Shown here in pieces: positions 17,505 to 28,251 of a stretch of DNA of 64,000 nucleotides. Numbering within the stretch: the first letter of the stretch is position 1; each line of letters begins with the position of its first letter. The position numbers were made by a program, and so were the translations under genes. Source of the stretch: Nitrobacter sp051535235 (GTDB lineage: Bacteria; Pseudomonadota; Alphaproteobacteria; Rhizobiales; Xanthobacteraceae); assembly GCF_051535235.1 (NCBI RefSeq), contig NZ_JBPPLZ010000012.1, positions 1-64,000 on the forward strand, in the 5' to 3' direction. The notes under the pieces were generated by a model, which had not been told where the DNA came from, did no database searches, and saw only the letters and a list, made by a program, of their open reading frames with translations.

Positions 17505-17520
17505 TGTTCACTTTTGAACA
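17505..17520. promoter_or_regulatory. TGTTCA-N4-TGAACA operator candidate
   Basis: Perfect 6-4-6 palindrome TGTTCACTTTTGAACA, 49 bp before the Crp-family start codon and 95 bp before the divergent response-regulator start. The size and symmetry fit a Crp/Fnr dimer, and the position fits control of both genes, possibly autoregulation. Confidence 0.55.
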
Positions 17521-17568
17521 TAATTCATCAGCCGCTTTGGCTAGGGTCCCGGGAACAGGAGACGCAGC

Positions 17569-18351
17569 ATGGCCGCACCGCAGGATTCGCAGGCGAACGA
17601 GGATCGCCCGTTCAACAACCTCCTGCGCCGGCTCAGCCAGGCCGATTATAGGTTGATCGAGCCCTGTCTCGTCACCACCACCGCGGGAAGCGATGATCTG
17701 CTCTACAATCCCGGAGACAATGTCGAAATCGTCCACTTTCCCTGCGGAGCGAGTCTCGCGTCCTTTCTGGTTCCCAACGAAGACGGCCGCGATGCCGAAA
17801 CCATTCTGGTCGGACGGGAAGGCGCCGTCGGCGGCATCGTCAGCCACGGATTCCTGCCGGCCTATACGCGGATCACGGTGAAGGTGGGCGGCCCCTTCGT
17901 CCGATTGCGCGTCGCCAGTCTGGAGGCCGCGAAGGCAAAGTCCCATTCGCTGCGCAATCTGTTCGCCCGCTATGCCGATTGCATGCTGGCCCAGGTTTTT
18001 CAGTCCACCGCCTGCAACGCCATCCACTCGATCGAGCAACGCACGGCCAAGTGGATTCTCGCGGCGAGTGAGCGGACCGACAGCGAACTCGTGCCGCTTA
18101 CCCACGAACAACTCTCCACCATGCTGGGCGTCGGTCGCAGCTATGCCAGCCGCGTGATCCAGACTTTCAAGGCCGAGGGCGTTCTGGAGACGCGGCGCGG
18201 CGCCATCCTGGTGCGGAACCGGGATGCCCTGACTGCCCGCGCCTGCCTCTGCAACGACGCGGTCAAAAGCCATTTCGAGGAGGTTTTGCGCGGAGTTTAC
18301 CCGATGGAAGAGGCCCGACCTGCCCAGGAGGCCGTGGCGCCGGCCAAATGA
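17569..18351 (+). CDS. Crp/Fnr family transcriptional regulator
   Basis: 260 aa. Residues ~20-145 form an effector-binding barrel without the FNR cysteine cluster or clear cAMP-contact residues. A long dimer helix and a Crp-type winged helix-turn-helix follow (LTHEQLSTMLGVGRSYASRVIQTFKAEGVLETRRG, ~176-210). GGAG lies eight bases before the ATG. Alphaproteobacterial relatives with this barrel type often act in general regulation without a known ligand. It has its own divergent control region with a strong palindrome and sits next to signalling genes. Confidence 0.88.
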   Translation: MAAPQDSQANEDRPFNNLLRRLSQADYRLIEPCLVTTTAGSDDLLYNPGDNVEIVHFPCGASLASFLVPNEDGRDAETILVGREGAVGGIVSHGFLPAYTRITVKVGGPFVRLRVASLEAAKAKSHSLRNLFARYADCMLAQVFQSTACNAIHSIEQRTAKWILAASERTDSELVPLTHEQLSTMLGVGRSYASRVIQTFKAEGVLETRRGAILVRNRDALTARACLCNDAVKSHFEEVLRGVYPMEEARPAQEAVAPAK

Positions 18352-18634
18352 GTTCCCCAAACGGCAAACGGCGCATTGTTTTTTGACGATTTCCCGCTAT
18401 ATAGCGTCGCAGCGAAAAAAGCCGGAGCCGCAATATGCGCGGTTCGCATCCATCCGGCATTCCCGACAACAAGTGGCGCCAATGACCTGGCCGGAAGCGA
18501 CCAAACCCTGACCGCTTTTGCCGCGTGAACCGATCACGCCGCGCCCGTTCCCGTGACCTTATTCCCCGCAGGACGAACCGCCGCCCGACATCCGGGCGAT
18601 GCGCGGTTTTCCCCGATCAAGAAGAACCATTCCG

Positions 18635-20461
<1,827 letters not shown>

Positions 20462-20469
20462 GCATTACA

Positions 20470-20571
20470 GCGTTTTCGAACGAAGTGGGTACCGGTTCGC
20501 GTGAAGAAAACGCGTCAAAACAAAATCATAGAGCTCCGCTCCTGTTTCCATCAGAAGCGGAAAGACTTTAG
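20470..20571. repeat. nested palindromic REP-like element
   Basis: GCGTTTTC (20470-20477) pairs with GAAAACGC (20506-20513), with inner CGAAC/GTTCG (20477-20481, 20495-20499). A second hairpin CCGCTCCTG/CAGAAGCGG (20536-20544, 20552-20560, one mismatch) follows. This two-stem layout is typical of repeats scattered between genes in Bradyrhizobiaceae. It may also end typA transcription. Confidence 0.65.
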
Positions 20572-20689
20572 CGCGCGGGCGATCATCGCTTCACGAGCGG
20601 CCTGCAGCTCTCGCTGAGCTTATCATCGGGCGGCGCTTTGCGCCGGCCCGTTGGCTCGCACTGACATCTGAAGAGAAGCCGAAGCGCGA

Positions 20690-21613
20690 TTATCCCGTCG
20701 CGAGGCACCAGGCCAGAATGCCCTTCTGGGCGTGCATGCGGTTTTCTGCCTCATCGAACACCACCGACTGCGGCCCGTCGATCACCTCGTCGGTGACCTC
20801 GTCGCCGCGATGCGCCGGCAGGCAGTGCATGAACAGCGCGTCCGGCCTGGCGAGCCCCATCAGCTTTGAATTCACCTGATAGGGCCGAAGCAGGTTGTGA
20901 CGGTGCTCACCGTCCTTGTCGCCCATCGATACCCAGGTATCGGTGACGATGCAGTCCGCGCCGCGCACCGCCGCTTCGGGATCGGTGCCGAGCCTGATCG
21001 ACGCCCCGCTCGACCTGATCCAGTCCTTCAGCGGCTTGTTCGGCGCAAGCTCCGGCGGGGTCGCGATGTTGAGGTTGAAGCCGAAGCGCTCCGCCGCATG
21101 GGCCCACGACGCCAGCACGTTGTTGTCGTCGCCGGTCCATGCCACGGTGCGCCCCTTGATCGGCCCGCGATGTTCCTCGAACGTCATCACATCAGCCATC
21201 ACCTGACAGGGATGCGAGCGCCGCGTCAGTCCGTTGATGACGGGCACGGTCGCGTGCGCCGCCAGTTCCGTCAGCGCGTCATGGCTGAGGATGCGGATCA
21301 TGATGATGTCGACGAAACGCGACAGCACCTTCGCGGTATCGGCGATGGTCTCTCCGCGCCCGAGCTGCATCTCGGCCCCGGTCAGCATGATCGCCTCGCC
21401 GCCGAGCTGGCGCATGCCGACGTCGAACGAAACCCGGGTGCGCGTCGAGGGCTTGTCGAAGATCATCGCCAGCGTCTTGCCTTCGAGCGGCCTGTCCGTT
21501 GTCCGGCCCGCCTTGCGCTGTTTCTTCATCGCCACGCTGGCGTCGAGGATCGCGCGCAGTTCCGATGTCGGTACGTCGAACAGGTCGAGAAAATGCCGCG
21601 GCGCCTTGCTCAT
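20690..21613 (-). CDS. argF: ornithine carbamoyltransferase
   Basis: 307 aa anabolic enzyme converting ornithine and carbamoyl phosphate to citrulline in arginine synthesis. Carbamoyl-phosphate site STRTRVSFD, the HPCQ motif (RRSHPCQVMAD) and the ornithine site with HCLPAHRG are all present. The ATG overlaps the argD stop by four bases (ATGA), fixing the start and indicating translational coupling in an argD-argF operon. Full length and intact. Confidence 0.97.
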   Translation of the reverse strand: MSKAPRHFLDLFDVPTSELRAILDASVAMKKQRKAGRTTDRPLEGKTLAMIFDKPSTRTRVSFDVGMRQLGGEAIMLTGAEMQLGRGETIADTAKVLSRFVDIIMIRILSHDALTELAAHATVPVINGLTRRSHPCQVMADVMTFEEHRGPIKGRTVAWTGDDNNVLASWAHAAERFGFNLNIATPPELAPNKPLKDWIRSSGASIRLGTDPEAAVRGADCIVTDTWVSMGDKDGEHRHNLLRPYQVNSKLMGLARPDALFMHCLPAHRGDEVTDEVIDGPQSVVFDEAENRMHAQKGILAWCLATG

Positions 21614-22818
21614 TGAGCCGCTTCCTTTTTTGCGCGCGCGCCGGAAAGCCTGGCGCAGGCCCGCTCCAGCCGCCGCACGGATTCCTCGATCTCGGTCTCG
21701 CCGATGATCAGCGGCGGCAGCAGACGCACCACGTTGTCGCCGGCGCCGACCGTCAAAAGCTTTTCCGCGCGCAGCGCGCCGACCAGATCGCCCGACGGCA
21801 CCACCGCCTTGAGGCCGATCAGGAGTCCCTCGCCGCGCACCTCGCTCAGCACATTCGGGTGACGATCGACGACCGAAGCCAGCTTCTGTTTCAAGAGCAG
21901 CGACATCCTCCGCGTCCGCTCGAGGAATCCAGGCTCGAGCATCACGTCGAGCACGGCGTTGGCGGCTGCGACCGCGAGCGGATTGCCGCCGAAGGTCGAG
22001 CCGTGCGAGCCCGGCGTCATGCCGGACGCGGCTTCCGCAGTCGCCAGACAGGCGCCGATCGGAAAGCCGCCGCCGAGCGCCTTCGCCAGCGACATCACGT
22101 CCGGCATGACACCGATGCGCTTGTAAGCGAAAAGCTCGCCGGTGCGGCCCATGCCGGTCTGCACCTCGTCGAACACGAGCAGCAGGCCATGTTCGTCGCA
22201 GATCTGACGCAGCGCCCGAAAGAACGCATGGGACGGCTCGCGCACGCCTCCTTCGCCTTGCAGCGGCTCGATCAGGATGCCGGCGGTCGCGGGACCGATC
22301 GCCTTCTTCACGGCCTCGATATCGTCGAGCGGCACCTGGTCGAAGCCGTCCACCGGCGGACCGTACCCTTCGAGATATTTCGCCGAGCCGGTGGCGGCCA
22401 GCGTCGCCAGCGTGCGGCCGTGGAAGGCGCCTTCGAAAGTGACCATGCGATAGCGTTCCGCATGACCCCTGGAGGCATGATAGCGACGCACCACCTTGAT
22501 CGCGCACTCCACCGCCTCGGCACCGGAATTGGCGAAGAAGACGAAATCGGCAAAGCTCTGCTCGCACAGCCGCGCCGCCAGCCGCTCGCCGTCCGGCGAC
22601 TTGAACAGGTTCGAGACGTGCCAGAGCTTTGCCGCCTGCGCCTGAAGCGCGGCGACCAGATGCGGATGGCAGTGGCCGAGCGCGTTCACGGCAACGCCGC
22701 TGGTGAAGTCGAGATAGCGGCCGCCGTCGGAACCGACCAGCCACGCGCCCTCGCCGCTCTCGAACGAGAGATCGGCCCTTGCGAAAACGGGCAACAGATG
22801 GGACGCGGCTGTGGTCAT
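21610..22818 (-). CDS. argD: acetylornithine aminotransferase
   Basis: 402 aa fold-type I PLP aminotransferase of arginine synthesis; may also serve as succinyldiaminopimelate aminotransferase in lysine synthesis, as known for ArgD. FANSGAEAVECAIK (phosphate site), VFDEVQTGMGRTG and the PLP lysine K246 in SLAKALGGGFPIG are intact. The open frame extends 95 codons upstream with no homology; the ATG opening MTTAASH is chosen. First gene of argDF; a 10-bp stem-loop lies in its leader. Confidence 0.96.
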   Translation of the reverse strand: MTTAASHLLPVFARADLSFESGEGAWLVGSDGGRYLDFTSGVAVNALGHCHPHLVAALQAQAAKLWHVSNLFKSPDGERLAARLCEQSFADFVFFANSGAEAVECAIKVVRRYHASRGHAERYRMVTFEGAFHGRTLATLAATGSAKYLEGYGPPVDGFDQVPLDDIEAVKKAIGPATAGILIEPLQGEGGVREPSHAFFRALRQICDEHGLLLVFDEVQTGMGRTGELFAYKRIGVMPDVMSLAKALGGGFPIGACLATAEAASGMTPGSHGSTFGGNPLAVAAANAVLDVMLEPGFLERTRRMSLLLKQKLASVVDRHPNVLSEVRGEGLLIGLKAVVPSGDLVGALRAEKLLTVGAGDNVVRLLPPLIIGETEIEESVRRLERACARLSGARAKKEAAQ

Positions 22819-22898
22819 GACGTTTGCCGGTTGATGGTGGGAGCGGATCGATCCGACCGCGCTGTGGCGATCGATCAACTGTCGGCTCCGGAAACGAA

Positions 22899-22924
22899 AC
22901 GTGCCGCCTTTCCGGGCGGCACGT
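22899..22924 (-). promoter_or_regulatory. stem-loop in argDF leader (attenuator-like)
   Basis: ACGTGCCGCC / GGCGGCACGT form a perfect 10-bp GC-rich stem with a six-base loop, 81 bases before the argD start codon. On the argD strand it is followed by GTTTCGTTTCC, a weak U-rich tail. No gene upstream on this strand needs a terminator, so attenuation or RNA protection is possible. The rest of the 450-base gap to gcrA (22819-23268) holds no gene. Confidence 0.45.
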
Positions 22925-23268
22925 GAGGTTATTCTAGGTGCGCAGCGATCACTGTCAATATTTCCCTTGCACGACGGTGATGCGTGAAAGTCGCAGAAAG
23001 CGCCGATTTTCCGATTTTTTGCAGAACATGTGGACGCCGCCGGGCCGGACTCTTGCGCGCGAGTCACGCCATATTGTAGCGTTAGAGCCGTCGGATACGA
23101 CATCTCGTGCGGCGTTTTTGATCCTCGAAGGTCCCTGTTCTCGGCGTAAGCGTCCTGGCGATTTTTCCGCCCGGCGAGGGCTAAGGGATTCTGCCCACAC
23201 GGGTTTTCAGGGGAACGCTTTCAGGTGCGGCCTTAGCGCAGGCACGCGTGACACAAGGGAAACGTGCG

Positions 23269-23775
23269 ATGACGGTGATAACCTGGACCGACGACCGCGT
23301 CGAGCAACTGAAAAAGCTTTGGGAGGCGGGTCTCTCCGCAAGTCAGATCGCCGCCGAACTCGGCAACGTGACGCGCAATGCGGTAATCGGCAAGGTACAT
23401 CGGCTCGGCCTGTCGGGCCGCGCCAAAAGCCCTTCGTCAGCGGTTCCACGGCCGCGCAAGGCCCGCCCGGCGCAGCACATGATGCGGGTGTCACGTCCCG
23501 TCTCCCGCGGCAACACCGCGCTCGCGCACGCCTTCGAGGTCGAACTCGAGCCGGATCCGATCGCCTACGACAATGTGGTGCCGATGAGCCAACGGCTGTC
23601 GCTGCTCGAACTCAGCGAAGCCACCTGCCACTGGCCGGTCGGCGATCCCTCGACACCGGACTTCTTCTTCTGCGGTGGCAAAGCGCTCTCCGGCCTGCCC
23701 TATTGCGCGCACCACTCGCGCATCGCCTATCAGCCGGCCGCAGACCGGCGCCGGCACTCGCCGAAGGCACGGTAA
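23269..23775 (+). CDS. gcrA: cell cycle regulator GcrA
   Basis: 168 aa sigma-70 cofactor of the alphaproteobacterial cell cycle that acts at CcrM-methylated GANTC sites. The N-terminal helix-turn-helix TWTDDRVEQLKKLWEAGLSASQIA with NAVIGKVHRLGLSGR is diagnostic, and the C-terminal domain has CHWP...FFFCG...YCAHHSRIAY with its conserved cysteines. The ATG opening MTVITW is the usual start. A GATTC (GANTC) occurs at 23187-23191, 78 bp upstream, as often seen at methylation-controlled promoters. It is divergent from argDF. Confidence 0.95.
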   Translation: MTVITWTDDRVEQLKKLWEAGLSASQIAAELGNVTRNAVIGKVHRLGLSGRAKSPSSAVPRPRKARPAQHMMRVSRPVSRGNTALAHAFEVELEPDPIAYDNVVPMSQRLSLLELSEATCHWPVGDPSTPDFFFCGGKALSGLPYCAHHSRIAYQPAADRRRHSPKAR

Positions 23776-23919
23776 AGCGGCATGCATGATGTCCTCCCTG
23801 CCAAAGCGCAGGGACCCCTGACCACTGCTGCCGTAGTGTCACGACAGCGCTGATCCCGCCTTTTGTCAAAACAGAGATGTTCAGGCTTATGGGCCTGCGT
23901 TCGCAGGGGGCGACAGCGA

Positions 23920-24624
23920 TTACTCAGCCGCCTTCGCGAACTGCTCGTCCAGCGCGTAACCAGCACCGCGCACCGTGCGGATCGGATCCGGCTCGCCATC
24001 GGGATTGAGCAGCTTGCGAAGCCGACCGATGTGAACGTCAACGGTACGTTCGTCGATGTAGATGTCGCGGCCCCAGACGCTGTCGAGCAGTTGCTCGCGG
24101 CTGAACACCCGGCCGGGATGCTCGAGGAAGAATTCCAGCAGGCGATACTCGGTCGGACCGAGATCGACCTGCCGCCCGGAACGCCAGACGCGGTGCTTGT
24201 CGCGATCGAGTTCGATGTCGCCAAAGCTCAGGATCGTCGCGAGCCGCTCCGGGCTCGCGCGCCTCAGCAAGCCTTTGACCCGCGCCAGAAGCTCCGACAC
24301 CGAGAACGGCTTGACGACGTAGTCGTCGGCGCCGGTCGCAAGCCCCCGCACACGCTCGCTCTCCTCGCCGCGGGCGGTGAGCATGATGATCGGTAGCTGC
24401 CTGGTCTCGGGACGCGCCCGCAGACGGCGGCACAGTTCGATGCCGGACAACCCCGGCAGCATCCAGTCCAGCACCACGAGGTCGGGAATACGCTCCTTCA
24501 GCCACGTATCGGCTTCGTCGCCGCGCGCCACCGCTTCGACCTCGTAACCCTCGGCCTCGAGGTTGTAGCGCAAGAGCGTCGTGAGCGCCTCCTCGTCCTC
24601 GACAACCAGAATGCGTGCCGCCAT
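23920..24624 (-). CDS. phoB: phosphate regulon response regulator PhoB
   Basis: 234 aa. Receiver domain (1-120) with VVEDEE, D53 in VVLDWMLPG and K in VKPF; OmpR-type winged helix at 130-230 with the recognition helix region IYIDERTVDVHIGRLRKLL and the wing RTVRGAGYAL. It is phosphorylated by PhoR in phosphate starvation and binds Pho boxes such as the one before pstS. The ATG opening MAARILVVED is preferred to an upstream start. It follows phoU by 22 bases as the last gene of the pst operon. Confidence 0.96.
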   Translation of the reverse strand: MAARILVVEDEEALTTLLRYNLEAEGYEVEAVARGDEADTWLKERIPDLVVLDWMLPGLSGIELCRRLRARPETRQLPIIMLTARGEESERVRGLATGADDYVVKPFSVSELLARVKGLLRRASPERLATILSFGDIELDRDKHRVWRSGRQVDLGPTEYRLLEFFLEHPGRVFSREQLLDSVWGRDIYIDERTVDVHIGRLRKLLNPDGEPDPIRTVRGAGYALDEQFAKAAE

Positions 24625-24646
24625 TGGTGTCCCGCCCGCTGTCGTT

Positions 24647-25360
24647 TCAGTTTCCAGAAACCGACGCAAATCCCGTCATATCGCCCTTGGGACGTTTGTC
24701 GAGCATCTGCTGGCCCTCGATCATGTAGAACACGGTCTCCGCGATATTGGTGGCGTGATCGCCGATCCGCTCGATGTTCTTGGCGCAGAACATCAGGTGG
24801 ATGCAGAACCCGATATTGCGCGGGTCTTCCATCATGTAGGTCAGAAGTTCGCGGAACAAAGACGTGCAGATGGCATCCACCTCCTCGTCCCCCTTCCAGA
24901 CCGCCATGGCCGACGGCAGGTCGTGCGCCGCATAGGCATCGAGCACCGATTTGACCTGGGACTGCACGAGGTCGGTCATGTGCTCCAGACCGCGGATCAG
25001 CTTCAGCGGATGGAAATCGCTGTCGAGCGCGACCACGCGCTTGCCCATGTTCTTGGCAAGATCGCCGATCCGCTCCAGATCGATGGCGACCCGCATGGCG
25101 CCGACGATCGCGCGCAGGTCCACCGCCATCGGTTGTCGCCGCGCGATGGTGCGCACGGCACGCTCCTCGATCATGCGCTGCAACTGATCGATCTCGGCGT
25201 CGGTGTCGACGACGCGCGCGCCGAGCGCAGCATCGCGGCGGATCAGCGCATCGACGGACTCCACGATCTGCCGCTCGGCAAGGCCGCCCATCTCGGAAAC
25301 CAGCCGGGTCAGCTCCTGCAGATCGTCGTCGAAAGCCCTGGCGGTGTGTTCGAAAGCCAT
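24647..25360 (-). CDS. phoU: phosphate transport accessory protein PhoU
   Basis: 237 aa, two PhoU three-helix repeats, each with metal-binding acidic patterns (MRVAIDLERIGDLAKNMG and LMFCAKNIERIGDHATNIAE). It relays the state of the Pst transporter to PhoR and restrains Pho signalling when phosphate is ample. The position between pstB and phoB, same strand, 31 bases after pstB, is the standard order in alphaproteobacteria. Confidence 0.97.
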   Translation of the reverse strand: MAFEHTARAFDDDLQELTRLVSEMGGLAERQIVESVDALIRRDAALGARVVDTDAEIDQLQRMIEERAVRTIARRQPMAVDLRAIVGAMRVAIDLERIGDLAKNMGKRVVALDSDFHPLKLIRGLEHMTDLVQSQVKSVLDAYAAHDLPSAMAVWKGDEEVDAICTSLFRELLTYMMEDPRNIGFCIHLMFCAKNIERIGDHATNIAETVFYMIEGQQMLDKRPKGDMTGFASVSGN

Positions 25361-25391
25361 TTCAATCCTCCCCGCGCATACGCGCGCAACG

Positions 25392-26213
25392 TCAGCCGAA
25401 GCGGCCTGTGATGTAATCCTGGGTGCGGCGGTCGGCGGGCGAGGTGAAGAGCTTGTTGGTCGGTCCGAACTCGACCATCTCGCCGAGATACATGAACGCG
25501 GTGGTGTCCGAGACCCGTGCCGCCTGCTGCATGTTATGGGTGACGATCGCGATGGTGTAGTGATCCTTGAGTTCGTCGATCAGTTCCTCGACCTTGGCGG
25601 TGGAGATCGGATCGAGCGCCGAGCACGGCTCGTCGAACAGGATCACCTCCGGCCGCACCGCGACTGTCCGCGCGATGCACAACCGCTGCTGCTGGCCGCC
25701 GGAGAGGCTGAGCCCGCTGGCGTTGAGCTTGTCCTTGACTTCATTCCACAAGGCGCTGTTGCGCAGCGCCCTTTCCACCCGACCATCCATCTCCGATTTC
25801 GGCAATTTCTCGTACAGGCGGATGCCGAACGCGATGTTTTCATAAATCGTCATCGGGAACGGCGTCGGCTTCTGGAACACCATGCCGACCCGCGCGCGCA
25901 GAAGATTGAGATCGAGCCTGGGGTCGAGAACGTCGGTATTGTCGAGCAGCACCTGACCTTCGACGCGCTGGCCGGGGTAGAGGTCGTACATACGGTTGAA
26001 GATACGAAGCAGGGTCGATTTGCCGCAACCCGAGGGACCGATGAAGGCGGTCACGCGATTGGCGGCGATCGACAGGTTGACGTTCTTCAGCGCATGGTGC
26101 TGGCCGTAATAGAAATTGAGGTTACGGACGGCAATCTTGGCCGGAGCGTCGAGATCGATCAACGATGCCGGAACGGCGGCACGCGCGGAGACGGCAGCGG
26201 AAACATCGGTCAT
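25392..26213 (-). CDS. pstB: phosphate ABC transporter ATP-binding protein PstB
   Basis: 273 aa ATPase of the PstSCAB phosphate importer. Walker A GPSGCGKST, signature LSGGQQQRL, Walker B VILFDEPCSALD and the switch histidine in THN are intact. It opens with a ~22-residue low-complexity extension (AAVSARAAVPAS). The start overlaps the pstA stop by four bases. Confidence 0.98.
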   Translation of the reverse strand: MTDVSAAVSARAAVPASLIDLDAPAKIAVRNLNFYYGQHHALKNVNLSIAANRVTAFIGPSGCGKSTLLRIFNRMYDLYPGQRVEGQVLLDNTDVLDPRLDLNLLRARVGMVFQKPTPFPMTIYENIAFGIRLYEKLPKSEMDGRVERALRNSALWNEVKDKLNASGLSLSGGQQQRLCIARTVAVRPEVILFDEPCSALDPISTAKVEELIDELKDHYTIAIVTHNMQQAARVSDTTAFMYLGEMVEFGPTNKLFTSPADRRTQDYITGRFG

Positions 26214-27055
26214 TTTGCGGTCCTCTCAGAGCCGATCAACCTCGCGCCGATATTCAGCGCCAGCACGGCCAGCGTGATCAGCAGCGCGCCGCTCCACGCC
26301 AGATCCTTCCAGTAGGCGTAGGGGCTCTGCACGAAGTTGTTGATGGTGACGGGAAGGTTCGCGATCGTGTTCGTCAGGTCTATACTGAAGAACTGGTTGC
26401 TCAGCGCGGTGAACAGCAGAGGTGCTGTCTCGCCCGCCACGCGCGCGGTGGCGAGCAGCACCCCGGTGATCAGTCCCGCCCGCGCCGCGCGATAGGCGAT
26501 GCGCCTGATGACAAGCGAGCGCGGCAGACCGAGCGCGGAGGCCGCCTCGCGCAGCGAGTTCGGCACCAGCATCAGCATATCCTCAGTGGTGCGCACCACG
26601 ACCGGAATGACGATCACCGCAAGTGCGAGCGAGCCCGCGAGCGCCGAGAAGCCTCGCATCGGCACCACGACCGCGCCATAGATGAACAGTCCAATGATGA
26701 TCGAAGGCGCGCTGAGAAGGATGTCGTTGATAAAGCGGATCACCGGCGAAAGACGGTCGTGCCTGCCGTATTCGGCAAGATAAGTGCCAGCGAACAGGCC
26801 AATCGGCGCGCCGACCCCGACCCCGATCACGGTCATGATGACGGAGCCGACGATGGCGTTCGAGAGGCCGCCTTCGGAGGCGCCGGGCGGCGGCGTGTTC
26901 TGGGTGAAGATCTGCCAGCTCATCCCGGCGAGACCGTTGTAGAACAGCGTGAACAGAATGAACCCGAGCCAGGAGACGCCGAAGGCGGCGGCGGCAAAGC
27001 ACAAAGCGCGGACGACGATGTCCCGTCGGCGGCGGGACGCATAAATCGGATTCAT
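26210..27055 (-). CDS. pstA: phosphate ABC transporter permease PstA
   Basis: 281 aa inner-membrane subunit with six helices and the EAA-type coupling loop LREAASALGLPRSLVIRRI. Pairs with PstC to form the channel. It lies 82 bases after pstC and overlaps pstB by four bases, consistent with one transcript. Confidence 0.97.
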   Translation of the reverse strand: MNPIYASRRRRDIVVRALCFAAAAFGVSWLGFILFTLFYNGLAGMSWQIFTQNTPPPGASEGGLSNAIVGSVIMTVIGVGVGAPIGLFAGTYLAEYGRHDRLSPVIRFINDILLSAPSIIIGLFIYGAVVVPMRGFSALAGSLALAVIVIPVVVRTTEDMLMLVPNSLREAASALGLPRSLVIRRIAYRAARAGLITGVLLATARVAGETAPLLFTALSNQFFSIDLTNTIANLPVTINNFVQSPYAYWKDLAWSGALLITLAVLALNIGARLIGSERTAK

Positions 27056-27137
27056 GACTTCACCCGAACAGGTGCGATCTCTGAACAGACGTATTCATTT
27101 GTCCGCAAAGTCCGTTTTCCGCTTTTTCGGATCATGC

Positions 27138-28136
27138 CTATTTCCCTGCCTTCTTCTCCAGCCGCAGCAGCATCAAGCGCGCCGCCGCGAGGACGAAGAA
27201 CGTCAACACGAACAGCAGCAGGCCGAGCAGCATCAGGCTCGACTGATGCAGGCCGTCGCTCTCGGCGAACTCGCTGGCGATCGCCGCGGAAATCGTGGTG
27301 CCGGGCGCGAAGATCGACGGCGAGATGCGGAACGAGTTGCCGATGATGAACGTCACCGCCATGGTCTCGCCGAGCGCGCGGCCGAGCCCCAGCATGACGC
27401 CGCCGATGACACCGACGCGCGTGTAGGGCAGCACGACGTGGCGCACGACTTCCCAGGTGGTGCAGCCGACGCCATAGGCCGCCTCCTTCAACACCGGCGG
27501 TACGGTTGCGAACACGTCGCGCGAGATCGCGGTGATGAAAGGCAGCACCATGATCGCGAGGATCAGCGAGGCGTTGAACAGGCTCAAATAGGACGGCGGA
27601 CCGCCGAAGATCGAGCCGAGGACCGGCACGCCCGCGAACAGGTCGATGAAGAATGGCTGCACCGTATTCGCAAGGAACGGGCCGAGGATGAAGAAGCCCC
27701 ACATCCCGTAGATGATCGAGGGAATGCCGGCGAGCAGTTCGATCGCCATGCCGATCGGCCTGCGCGCCCACAGCGGGCACAATTCGGTGAGAAAAACCGC
27801 AATTCCGATGCCGACGGGGATCGCGATCGTCATGGCGATGACCGAGGTCAGGATCGTGCCATAGAGCGGGCTCAGCGCGCCCAGTACCGGCGGTTCGGCG
27901 GACGGCGCCCAGCGCTGCGTCGTCAGGAACGCGCTTCCGAACTGCACAATGGCGGGCCATGACCCGACGATCAGCGAAACGATGATGCCGCCGAGCAGCA
28001 ACAGGACCAGGATCGCGCAGATCCGCGTGGCCCAGTAGAACGCCTTGTCGCCGAGCCTGAAGGCGTTCAGCGCGCGGACGCGGTCATGAGAGCCCGCCTG
28101 CTCCATCGCGCTGCCATGAACGATCATTTCCGCCAC
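27138..28136 (-). CDS. pstC: phosphate ABC transporter permease PstC
   Basis: 332 aa, about six to seven membrane helices with the coupling loop LKEAAYGVGCTTWEVVRHVVLPYT. The start is the GTG at 28136, which has AGGAG six bases upstream; an ATG nine codons earlier lacks a Shine-Dalgarno sequence, and ATGs three and ten codons later are alternatives. It follows pstS after 115 bases. Confidence 0.94.
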   Translation of the reverse strand: MAEMIVHGSAMEQAGSHDRVRALNAFRLGDKAFYWATRICAILVLLLLGGIIVSLIVGSWPAIVQFGSAFLTTQRWAPSAEPPVLGALSPLYGTILTSVIAMTIAIPVGIGIAVFLTELCPLWARRPIGMAIELLAGIPSIIYGMWGFFILGPFLANTVQPFFIDLFAGVPVLGSIFGGPPSYLSLFNASLILAIMVLPFITAISRDVFATVPPVLKEAAYGVGCTTWEVVRHVVLPYTRVGVIGGVMLGLGRALGETMAVTFIIGNSFRISPSIFAPGTTISAAIASEFAESDGLHQSSLMLLGLLLFVLTFFVLAAARLMLLRLEKKAGK

Positions 28137-28251
28137 GCTCGTCTCCTGTTTCCCACTGCGCATGATGTCCGGCAGTCTTGCTGGAAACGCTTTCTCGCAA
28201 GGGCTCCTGAAGAATGGAGGAGCGCGATGGCGCGCTCCTCCATGGCCGCGA

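Noticed and set aside
18383..18403. TTGACG...TATATA as typA promoter
   Set aside because: The spacing between the two elements is only 9-11 bases, far too short for a sigma-70 promoter.
21614..22744. Apparent N-terminal extension of argF
   Set aside because: This part of the open frame is a shifted reading through argD; the ATGA junction fixes the argF start.
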